Below are positions 1-8,600 of a DNA stretch of 64,000 nt, piece by piece. A program made the position numbers and the translations under genes. The notes below the pieces were generated by a model. The model worked only from the letters and a program-made list of their open reading frames with translations. It had not been told where the DNA came from and ran no database searches. Numbering within the stretch: position 1 is the first letter of the stretch; every line of letters begins with the position of its first letter. The DNA is from UKL13-3 sp044353855 (GTDB lineage: Bacteria > Bacteroidota > Bacteroidia > UKL13-3), in contig JBILBF010000004.1 of the NCBI GenBank assembly GCA_044353855.1, positions 124,001 to 188,000 of the forward strand. The letters run 5' to 3'.

Positions 1-742
1 CTGCAACCGCTTTGATAATAATATCGTTTACCGAAATTTTAACAGGGCAAATATCATTCATTACTTTGCGTGCCTCAATTACTTTATCCATGGTAATACT
101 CATGGTGAGGTAAAAGTGAGGAGCCCCATTTTTACTTTCGCTTAACCTACGTGCAATAGCTTTACGCATTTGCGAAACAGTAATATCTTCAAAACTTTCG
201 GTACCTACAATGGTAGGAATGCTTACCGAAGTTTTAACTGAAGTAGAAGGAGTAAAATTCTCTACATCTCGTTTTACAATACGCCCATTATCTCCCGATC
301 CTGGAACTTTGCTTAAATCTACACCTTTATCTTCAGCTATTTTTTTCGCAAGTGGTGATGCTTTTAAGCGTGTATCCGAATCGATTGGTGAAGTTTGGTG
401 CGTACTTTCTGTTGAAGTGGGAGTGGATGAGGTCTCTACTTTTACTTCTTCCTTAGAAGCAACAGAAGCTGGAGCTGATGTTAACAGTGCACTAAAATCT
501 TCACCTTTTGCTCCTACAATAGCTATTATGGCATCCACAGGAACTGATTGCCCTGCTTCAATACCAATATGCAAAAGGGTGCCTTTTGCATAGTTTTCAA
601 GCTCCATAGTAGCCTTATCGGTTTCTACTTCGGCCAATATATCGCCCGACTTTACATCATCGCCAACCTTTTTATGCCAAGCTACAATTACACCATCGGT
701 CATTGTATCGCTCATTTTGGGCATGCGTATTACTTCTGCCAT
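1..742 (-). CDS. pdhC: Dihydrolipoamide acyltransferase E2 of a 2-oxoacid dehydrogenase, 5' part only
   Basis: The gene runs off the left edge, so only about the first 247 residues are present. E2 carries acyl groups on a lipoyl arm and passes them to CoA; this one most likely serves pyruvate dehydrogenase. Residues 2-75 form a lipoyl domain with the ETDKA motif, K43 being the lipoylated lysine. A Ser/Thr/Glu-rich flexible linker follows (about 80-125), then a peripheral-subunit-binding domain starting SPLAKKIAED (about 127-162), then the start of the catalytic domain (SQMRKAIARRL). The ATG at 742 lies directly before the canonical AEVIRMPKMSDTMTDG start, so the N terminus is secure. The substrate (pyruvate rather than a branched-chain acid) is inferred from overall similarity; the catalytic HxxxDG motif lies outside the window. 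Confidence 0.93.
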   Translation of the reverse strand, partial: MAEVIRMPKMSDTMTDGVIVAWHKKVGDDVKSGDILAEVETDKATMELENYAKGTLLHIGIEAGQSVPVDAIIAIVGAKGEDFSALLTSAPASVASKEEVKVETSSTPTSTESTHQTSPIDSDTRLKASPLAKKIAEDKGVDLSKVPGSGDNGRIVKRDVENFTPSTSVKTSVSIPTIVGTESFEDITVSQMRKAIARRLSESKNGAPHFYLTMSITMDKVIEARKVMNDICPVKISVNDIIIKAVA

Positions 743-841
743 AATTTCGTTTTCTGTAATTTTAAAAGTCAACAAAAATAACAATAGAATTGATTTTAGC
801 TAATGTTGAAAATTTCGGAAGAACTTTTACGTTAATTTTTT

Positions 842-849
842 CAACTTTG
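842..849 (+). promoter_or_regulatory. Bacteroidota -7 element for thyA (CAACTTTG)
   Basis: CAACTTTG matches the Bacteroidota -7 consensus TAnnTTTG at all but the first base and lies 4 nt before the thyA ATG, so the transcript would be almost leaderless. No clear -33 TTTG is seen at the usual 17-23 nt upstream; TTTT occurs instead. Inference from motif and position only. Confidence 0.4.
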
Positions 850-853
850 GCAA

Positions 854-1648
854 ATGAATCAATACGAAACATTATTAAAGTATATTTACGAAACGGGTAC
901 TTTTAAATCAGATCGCACCGGAACTGGAACAAAAAGTGTTTTTGGTGCACAACTGCGGTTCAATTTAGCCGAGGGATTCCCGCTTATTACCACTAAAAAG
1001 GTTCATTTAAAATCCATCATTCATGAATTATTGTGGTTTATTAAGGGTGAAACCAATACTCAATATTTAACAGATAATGGCGTAACTATTTGGAATGAAT
1101 GGGCGGATAAGGATGGTAACTTGGGTCCTGTATATGGCTATCAATGGCGCAGTTGGCCTGCAGCTGACGGGAAACATATTGACCAATTGAGTGAATTAAT
1201 AGAAACCATTAAAAAAAATCCAGACTCACGAAGAATGATTGTGAGTGCTTGGAATGTTGCCGATTTATCTAAAATGGCCTTAATGCCCTGTCATGCTTTT
1301 TTTCAATTTTATGTAGCCGATGGCAAATTGAGTTGCCAGTTATACCAACGCAGTGCTGATATGTTTTTGGGGGTTCCATTTAATATTGCTTCTTATGCAT
1401 TGCTTACTCTTATGATTGCCCAAGTATGCGGACTTGAGCCAGGTGATTTTGTGCATACATTTGGTGATGCACATATATACAGCAATCATTTCGAACAAGT
1501 GCAATTACAACTCAGTAGAGAGTCAAATGCTTATCCAACTATGAAGATAAATCCAACGGTAAACTCTATTTTCGATTTTACTTATGAAGATTTTACACTT
1601 GAAAATTATCATCCACATCCTGCTATTAAAGCACCCGTTGCGGTATAA
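854..1648 (+). CDS. thyA: Thymidylate synthase
   Basis: Converts dUMP to dTMP using methylene-tetrahydrofolate, in the cytoplasm. At 264 residues it has the same length as the E. coli enzyme. The catalytic cysteine is C146 in MPCHAFFQFYV. The folate/dUMP-binding segments SDRTGTGTKSVFG near the N terminus, RSADMFLGVPFNIASYA and FGDAHIYSNH are all present, and the C terminus ends in the usual IKAPVAV. The ATG at 854 starts the standard MNQYETLLKYI N terminus. It stands alone: E2 is divergent and the next gene begins 113 nt downstream. No dihydrofolate reductase gene follows, although the two are often linked in other bacteria. Identification is unambiguous. Confidence 0.98.
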   Translation: MNQYETLLKYIYETGTFKSDRTGTGTKSVFGAQLRFNLAEGFPLITTKKVHLKSIIHELLWFIKGETNTQYLTDNGVTIWNEWADKDGNLGPVYGYQWRSWPAADGKHIDQLSELIETIKKNPDSRRMIVSAWNVADLSKMALMPCHAFFQFYVADGKLSCQLYQRSADMFLGVPFNIASYALLTLMIAQVCGLEPGDFVHTFGDAHIYSNHFEQVQLQLSRESNAYPTMKINPTVNSIFDFTYEDFTLENYHPHPAIKAPVAV

Positions 1649-1761
1649 ATTTGGATATTGAATTTCGAAAAAAGACAAACTAAAAACGGTTTGCGATTGT
1701 GTCAGGTTAATTTTCCTGAGCATATTCTAGAACAATAGGTAAAAAAAGAACAAATATTGGC

Positions 1762-2736
1762 ATGAAAACTTACAAAGAATTATATAGCCTTTTGGAGCAT
1801 GAAATAAATCAGCTACAGTTTGATGGGCAACCTCGTGAGTTATATGATCCAATTGCTTATATGTTATCGTTGGGTGGTAAACGATTGCGTCCAGTATTGG
1901 TGTTAATGGCTACCGACTTATTTGGGGGTGAAATTGAGAATGCCATGCATGCTGCATTAGCTGTTGAGGTTTTTCATAACTTTACCTTGGTACATGATGA
2001 TATTATGGATAAGGCTGATATAAGAAGAGGCCAACCTACTGTTCACAAAAAATGGAATGAAACAGTGGGTATTTTGAGTGGAGACTTGATGATGATTAAA
2101 GCCACTCAATTAATGTGTGAAACTAAAACAGCCTCACTCAAAAATATACTTGAAGTATTTAATAAAGCTGCTGTAGAAGTTTGTGAAGGGCAGCAAATAG
2201 ATATGAATTTTGAGACACGCAATGACGTGAATGCCACCGAATATATTGATATGATTACACTCAAAACTGCTGTATTGCTTGGTTGTTCATTGCAATTGGG
2301 GGCTTTAGTTGCTAATGCTTCACATGAAGATGCGCAACATTTGTATGATTTCGGAAAAAACATTGGCATTGCATTTCAATTGCAAGATGATATTTTAGAC
2401 TCATTTGGCGAAGGCGAAAAAGTTGGGAAAAAGATAGGTGGAGATATACTCGCTAATAAAAAAACACTTTTGCTTATTAAAGCATTGGAATTAGCTGACG
2501 AAGAAACGCATCAGAAATTAACCCTCTTATTGAGTCAAAATACAATAACGGATCAACAAAAAATAGAGGACGTATTAATCATATACAACACATTAAATGT
2601 AAGGCAACATGCTGATGATTTAAAAGAGGCATACTTATCTAAAGCATTTGTTTCGTTGGAGTTGATTCGTATGGAGTCTATTCGTAAAACAGTATTAAAA
2701 AGTACTGCTTTAACATTAATGGAACGAATGAGCTAA
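1762..2736 (+). CDS. Polyprenyl (octaprenyl-type) diphosphate synthase
   Basis: A trans-isoprenyl diphosphate synthase that condenses isopentenyl diphosphate onto an allylic primer to build the side chain of menaquinone or a similar lipid. Both aspartate-rich motifs are visible: DDIMD at D79-D83 followed by IRRGQPT, and DDILD at D209-D213 followed by SFGEGEKVGKKIGGD. The GGKRLRP motif near residue 40 binds isopentenyl diphosphate. The length of 324 fits the long-chain family (ispB/hepT-like). Chain length cannot be read reliably from sequence; the small residues before the first DD motif suggest a product longer than farnesyl. The last codons lie inside a strong hairpin (see terminator). Confidence 0.92.
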   Translation: MKTYKELYSLLEHEINQLQFDGQPRELYDPIAYMLSLGGKRLRPVLVLMATDLFGGEIENAMHAALAVEVFHNFTLVHDDIMDKADIRRGQPTVHKKWNETVGILSGDLMMIKATQLMCETKTASLKNILEVFNKAAVEVCEGQQIDMNFETRNDVNATEYIDMITLKTAVLLGCSLQLGALVANASHEDAQHLYDFGKNIGIAFQLQDDILDSFGEGEKVGKKIGGDILANKKTLLLIKALELADEETHQKLTLLLSQNTITDQQKIEDVLIIYNTLNVRQHADDLKEAYLSKAFVSLELIRMESIRKTVLKSTALTLMERMS

Positions 2737-2754
2737 CGTCATTCGTTCCATTAA
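2716..2754. terminator. 16-bp perfect inverted repeat spanning the stop codon, bidirectional terminator
   Basis: Arms at 2716-2731 and 2739-2754 are perfect 16-bp complements around a 7-nt loop. The hairpin contains the last codons of the prenyl synthase and places its TAA in the loop. It sits between two convergent genes (stops at 2736 and 2761), so it can end transcription from both sides. The following U-tract is weak (TTAACATATTTTAATG), so the stem itself must be the main determinant. Confidence 0.75.
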
Positions 2755-2760
2755 CATATT

Positions 2761-4605
2761 TTAATGTTTTACCACAAATTTTCGGGTGTCAACTCGTATA
2801 CCGTTTGTGGTAAATGAATAAAAATAAAGACCATTGCTATACAAATCAGTATTGACATCAAGTTGATGCAAACCTTCATTTTGATTAGGTACTACAAAAC
2901 GATTTATTTCTTTACCCGTAATGTCCATCACTTTTATTTCTACCGTTGATTGAGTAATTAATTGATAGGGAATTGTGATGTTATTATTTGCTGGATTAGG
3001 GTATGATTGATACACATAGTTTTTTGCTTTTACTTCCATATCGGCTATTCCAGTTGCGTATCCTTTAAATTGGATGGTATAAAATCCATCGGGTGCAGTA
3101 ATTGGTTTTACAGCTGTTTTACCATTGTTGGTTGTTGCTATCAAATAATAATCTAAGGTGTCATTTTCGGTTAAAGCACCTGGAATTATATTTCCTTTAA
3201 ACATATTATTTGCTTCGGGTGTAAGCATAATGCTATCCCAATATAGTGAACCTCTTTTACGCCACATACATTTAGCAGAAGCTATTCCACTGTGGTTAGT
3301 AATTTTTGCTTCAATGGGATAGGCTGTTGTTATGTTTGTAAATCCATCAATACTTGGGTGCCAAAATAATACAGGATTATTAGCAGGTATTTGCATGGTA
3401 ATACAATGTATGGAACCACCAGCAGGAGAAACAACACGCGCATCAATAGGTATGATTTTATAGCCTGGCATGTATTTTTGGTAGCGCTCAGTTGCCGCTT
3501 TTGTTTGCGCTTTGTTCCCATCAATTGCATCTGAATAAGATGGATACAAATACGTTTTGTTAAGGGTAATTCCATTTAAATAAGTACGTGCATCTGCATT
3601 AATTTGCGAACACGATTTCCGATTATAAGATCCATTATTGCCTGTTGGCATGTCAAATCGTACAATGCGGAAAGGGCGATTATAGGTTGATTTTAAGGTG
3701 GTCATTAATTGGTAATTATCTTCAATTATTTTTTTATCAATAGCTGTTACAACTGTTGGATATTGCATCACAAGCAACGTTTGTTCATCTATTAGTTTAG
3801 TATATAAATCAATATGTCCTGTTCCTCCATCACATTCCAATGCCCTTAAGTTAATATTTTTAGTAGCCCCAAATAAATTGGCAATCGTATCCATTGTTTC
3901 CAAACTATCCCATCCCAATTGCTGCTCGTTTGCAATATTCATAATGTCGCTAAAAAAAACTTGTCCAAAACCATCAGCCATTAAGTTACCACCTTCGGCA
4001 TAAAGCGTGCTTTCATAATTTCTTATACCCATTATAGATGCAAGCGTTTTAGGGAATACATTATCCAAATCACGGCCATCATAATATTTTAAATCTACAA
4101 AAGCCAAACTATCATGATCACCCCAATAAATCCCATTTGGGCCATAATCACGCATCCACCAAGCATCCATAGATGTTACAATAAATTTGTAGTTTTGGGT
4201 TAGTGGCCAACCTAAGGTATTCATCATACCAAGTACTTTTAGGGAGTCAATTGCTTTTGGAATACGAATCCAAACCGGCAACTCATCAGAAATATATTTA
4301 GCCAATTGAGCTGAAACAAAAGCGTAATCTGAGGTTGTATCTACTGTAATAACATTTCCTTGGTTATCAGTTTCTTCACTCCATGAAATACATATTGCTT
4401 GTGATTCTTCAAACTCGCCTGGGTAACGCACTTTGCTGGGCATGTCAAATCCTGCTTTGCCAAATGCATTGGGTGTGTTAACTTTTCGATTTGCCAACAT
4501 TAATTGAACTTCTTTTTGGGTGCGATAGGCGGGAAGTTTTTGTGCCCGGAGTTGTTGGTTGAAAAGTAAGGTAACTAAGGTTATTAGTATTATTTTTTGT
4601 AACAT
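2761..4605 (-). CDS. Secreted agmatine deiminase / peptidylarginine deiminase-like protein with T9SS sorting domain
   Basis: A 614-residue protein of the PAD_porph/agmatine deiminase family. A signal peptide (about residues 1-21, ending LRAQ) is followed by the guanidine-modifying catalytic domain (about 45-430). Visible landmarks are WMRDYGP, CDGGTGHID with H264, and the catalytic cysteine C401 in GGSIHCITM. After it come an Ig-like segment (about 440-520) and a C-terminal type A sorting domain (about 540-614) with the YPNPANN start, GLYFYSF and a terminal KFVVKH. The family converts agmatine to N-carbamoylputrescine, or arginine side chains to citrulline. The secretion signals imply it acts outside the cell or on its surface, unlike classic cytoplasmic AguA. 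No aguB neighbour is present, so the substrate is open. Confidence 0.88.
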   Translation of the reverse strand: MLQKIILITLVTLLFNQQLRAQKLPAYRTQKEVQLMLANRKVNTPNAFGKAGFDMPSKVRYPGEFEESQAICISWSEETDNQGNVITVDTTSDYAFVSAQLAKYISDELPVWIRIPKAIDSLKVLGMMNTLGWPLTQNYKFIVTSMDAWWMRDYGPNGIYWGDHDSLAFVDLKYYDGRDLDNVFPKTLASIMGIRNYESTLYAEGGNLMADGFGQVFFSDIMNIANEQQLGWDSLETMDTIANLFGATKNINLRALECDGGTGHIDLYTKLIDEQTLLVMQYPTVVTAIDKKIIEDNYQLMTTLKSTYNRPFRIVRFDMPTGNNGSYNRKSCSQINADARTYLNGITLNKTYLYPSYSDAIDGNKAQTKAATERYQKYMPGYKIIPIDARVVSPAGGSIHCITMQIPANNPVLFWHPSIDGFTNITTAYPIEAKITNHSGIASAKCMWRKRGSLYWDSIMLTPEANNMFKGNIIPGALTENDTLDYYLIATTNNGKTAVKPITAPDGFYTIQFKGYATGIADMEVKAKNYVYQSYPNPANNNITIPYQLITQSTVEIKVMDITGKEINRFVVPNQNEGLHQLDVNTDLYSNGLYFYSFTTNGIRVDTRKFVVKH

Positions 4606-4698
4606 AAATATTGTAATAAATTTTTATAGGAGCAACTTCGGTAAAAGTTAGTTGCTTTCCTATTAATTAACGTAAACGGTAAAAAAAGCAGGTTGAAA

Positions 4699-5655
4699 TT
4701 ACTTGATGAGCCCAATTTCACGTAGTCGTTCTGTAAGGTATTGGCCTGCAGTAATTGGTTGGTAATGTAAATTATGTTCTGAAGTTACACATGAGGGCAA
4801 ACAATCGAGTTTCATTTCGCTGCGTGGATGCAAAAAGAATGGTATCGAGTATCGAGGTGTACCCCATTTATCAGGAGTTGGATTGATAACTCTGTGTGTA
4901 GTTGATTTAAGTTTGTTATTGGTCAATCGTTGTAACATATCACCAACGTTAACCACCAATTGTTCGGGCAATGCTGTTACACCTATCCATTCTCCCTGTT
5001 TGTTTAATACTTGTAATCCATCTGATGATGCTCCCATTAACAAGGTAATAAGATTGATATCTTCATGCTCAGCAGCACGCACTGCACTTTTGGGTTCGTG
5101 TGTAATAGGAGGGTAGTGTATAGGACGAAGTATGCTATTACCGTTGTGAATTTTTGCATCAAAATAATATTCATCTAAACCAAGGTAAAGTGCAATTGCG
5201 CGCAACATGTGTTTACCTGTTTCTTCTAGAGCTTGATAGGCTTGTTTTCCAGCTTTGTTAAAGTTGGACAATTCTTTTACCAAAACATTTTCAGGATATT
5301 CAGTTGCTATGGAATCACCATCATCTACATATTGTCCAAAATGCCAAAACTCTTTTAAATCGCCTTCACTTCGCCCTTTTGCATGTTCTTTACCAAAGGA
5401 GGTATAACCCCGCTGGCCTCCAAGACCTGCTATTTCATAATGTTGCTTGGTTGTTTGATCTAAGGCAAAAAAATGTTCAACTTCTTGATATAGAAGAGTA
5501 GCTACAGTTTCGGTGAGGGTATGGTTTTTTAATGCCACAAAACCTACATCTTCATATGCTTTACCTAATTCTTTAACAAAATTGGCTTTTCGTTCAACAT
5601 CACCTGATAAAAAATCAGCTAAATCAATTGACGGGATTCCTGTAGATATATTCAT
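4699..5655 (-). CDS. 2-oxoglutarate/Fe(II)-dependent oxygenase, isopenicillin N synthase family
   Basis: 318 residues in two blocks: an N-terminal DIOX_N domain (about 6-130) beginning with IPSIDLADFLSG, and the 2OG-Fe(II) jelly-roll (about 160-290). The iron ligands are H197 and D199 in AEHEDINLITLL and H254 in STTHRVINP. R268 and S270 in PRYSIPFFLHP form the RxS site that binds the 2-oxoglutarate carboxylate, so this is a true 2OG enzyme and not an IPNS. Family members oxidise small molecules in secondary or amino-acid metabolism. The substrate cannot be predicted, and the neighbours (agmatine deiminase, tamB) do not define a pathway. Confidence 0.88.
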   Translation of the reverse strand: MNISTGIPSIDLADFLSGDVERKANFVKELGKAYEDVGFVALKNHTLTETVATLLYQEVEHFFALDQTTKQHYEIAGLGGQRGYTSFGKEHAKGRSEGDLKEFWHFGQYVDDGDSIATEYPENVLVKELSNFNKAGKQAYQALEETGKHMLRAIALYLGLDEYYFDAKIHNGNSILRPIHYPPITHEPKSAVRAAEHEDINLITLLMGASSDGLQVLNKQGEWIGVTALPEQLVVNVGDMLQRLTNNKLKSTTHRVINPTPDKWGTPRYSIPFFLHPRSEMKLDCLPSCVTSEHNLHYQPITAGQYLTERLREIGLIK

Positions 5656-5692
5656 GTATTTAAAATTAAAAATCGAAATTAGTGTAAAGAGA

Positions 5693-8600
5693 TTAATTAT
5701 TGGGTATGGCTAGTTGGCTATTTTTCTTTTTAAAGAGTTCGTTAAATTCATCAAATTCTTTTCTGTAATATAATCCTACTCCTTGACTTGTTACATTCTT
5801 ACTGCTGTAATAATTATATCCTGTTCGGTTAAATCCTCTAAGTTTTAAATTTCCATCAGGCCTTAAATTGTATTGTCCTAACAGTTGTCCTGAAAAATTT
5901 GGCGAAAGAACATCAAAACTTGTTTGTACTTCAAGTCTTTCATTCAGAAATTTTTTGGATGCAGTAACCATTGCTCTTGCTTTTTCACTTGAGTTAGTAG
6001 CTGCTTGGTAATCGGCAGTTAAATCTAGTCCAGGAATAAATGCAGAAAGCAAGTTACTTGCTTGAGAAGAAATTAAGTCTGAAAGTGTATTGGTTACTCC
6101 AGCATTTACACTTTGGCTTCCACTTGCTTGGTTTAATCCTCCAATAGGAGTGAATTTACCTAGAATCAGTAAACTCACAACTTGTTCTTGCATCAATTCG
6201 GGTTCATTGCGCAGTCTGCGCAAGCTATTTTCAAGTGCAGATGCACTGTTGCCGATTAAAGCATTATTATCAGGAAAGTTTAAATCAAATCCAATATTAG
6301 GTTCTAATAATTTTCCTTTTAAGTTAAGCACACATTCAACAGGTACTCTTTGTTGACGAGCTTCATTGCGTTGTGATTCGCTCACTGTTAATATATCAGC
6401 AACGGATGCGCTTCTTACTTTATAAATTCCTTGTATATCCATTTGAGCTTGAAAAGGATCTCCCGTCCAAGTAATCGTACCACCTTTTTTAAGGTTAAAT
6501 TTTCTAACAAAAACATCTACTGCCGTAAAGTTGTATTCTCCTTTTTCAATGGCTATTACGCCATAAATATCAAAATTACCTTGTTTGGTAAGTTCCATTT
6601 TTAGGGTTCCTCTTCCTGTTCCTATAATTTTATCGTCTTGTATTTCATCAAACACAAGTTGTATTTCAGCATCGGGTGTAATGTTTACCAATAGGTTCAT
6701 ACCAAATCCGAGTAAAGAAGATTTTTGTTTAATATTTACAGATTTTAAGGTTGAGTCTTTGTCAATAAAATGAACCAGTGCATCTCCATCTTCATCTTGG
6801 TTATCGCTTAACGGAATTGCAAATACCGTTCCTTTACTGCTTTTTATATTTCCTTCAAGCAATAAGTCGTTTTCATATCCACTCAAGCTCAAGTTTCCGG
6901 TAGCATAAGCTTTTCCATAAAACAATGTATTATCTTTTGAGGTTGTATTCAATAATTGAAACCCATTTAGTTCTGACAATGTTAAATCTAGTTTAAAATT
7001 ACTAAAGGAGTTGTGTGTTATCAATCCTTCAACTTTTCCTTGTTTTCCATTTACATCATTTAGCTGAAATGGAACAATTTGAATGGTGTTTTTATTGAAA
7101 TTTATTCGAGAATTAAATCCATAAGTCGTTTTCAAATATTCTACCCGGGCTAATACTTGCATTAGGTTGATATTTCCATTTACATTGATATCATCAACTG
7201 TTCCTGTAATGGTGCATTTTGCAGAGATATTGCCGTAATATATTGATACATCATCTTTTAAAAATGCTTGAAAACTTTTCAAATCAGATTCGCCAAAGTT
7301 GACAGAATAGTTTATAGAATAAGGTTTTGAGCTCATGTCTAAATAACCACCAATTTCCAATGCTTTTAGTTTACCTGAAATTGATTTTATATGAGATAAC
7401 AATCGCTTTTGTTGTTCATCATAATTACTTGTTAATGCTAGATCACCAATAGTATCATTATCAAGTATTAATTGGTTAATGTTTATATAAGTATTAAGGT
7501 AGTTGTTTTTCTCATCTCCTTTCATTGCAATTGTTCCGTTTGCTAATCCGTTGATGTTAAAATTAAGTTTAGTGTATAATAAATTAATATTATTAAGATT
7601 TACATTTGTCAAATTAGTATTGAGGTTATATGCATTCGAGTTTTTATAAAAACCTGCAAGTGTAATGCGTTCTAATTTGTTTAAAATGGATAGTTCATCA
7701 ATAGTAAATATTGAGGATTCGTGGTTGTAAACGATTGAACTTTTTTGGGGGATTGTAAATTGTTTGTTTTTATAGGTAAAGCTGGATGTTTCAAAAGCTG
7801 TTGTTACAAATCCATCTGAAAATGTAGAAACAAATCCCAATATAGCATTTAACTTAGCTGTACTGTCGCCCATTGTAATGTTACTTTGTGCTACACTATT
7901 AGCAATAGCTGTATTAAAGTTGATTTTTGGGTATGATGTGGTATCGTTTACAATTATTTCATTAATACTTGCTGTTAGTGTTGCTGTTTTTTCTTGTGTA
8001 ATTTTTTGATCAATTTCAATTACATTAAATCGATAGTCATACAATGAAATATTTTTAATTCGACAGTTTAATGATTGTGTGTTTTTTCGAGCATTTACAC
8101 TTCCGTTTAATTGTGCTTCTTCAATTAAAATATCTGGAAAAAATAAATCACTTAGAATTTTAGAATCACTAATTGAAAATTGAAAATTAAAATTTTCTGT
8201 AGGATTGATTTTTTTAACTGGAAGGCTAACAAAATTAGGTAACAACTGATGAAGTATACTTTGTAAAGTAGCAGGAAGTTTTTCAAAACTATAATCACCT
8301 TTAATTTTTGCTGATAGCATATCTGCGGTAATTTCTAGTGATTTTTGGGAGCCATTAATTGTTGATTGTAACTTGATTTTTTCAATAGGATAATCTATTC
8401 CATTTTTTATAAATAATGTATTTTTCAATTCAATCTGACCTTCGTTTTCATCAATATCGGCTATAGCAAAATTGATATCAATATCGGTAGACAAAACAAG
8501 GTTTGTAGAATCAAGATGTAATTTATGTAAATCTGCATAATCAACACTAGCTTTAAATTTGTAAACTGGAATGTTACTTGCTAAGTTTATTGTTCCATCA

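Noticed and set aside
210..593. Plus-strand ORF of 127 residues
   Set aside because: Antisense shadow of the E2 gene, whose lipoyl and subunit-binding motifs read on the minus strand.
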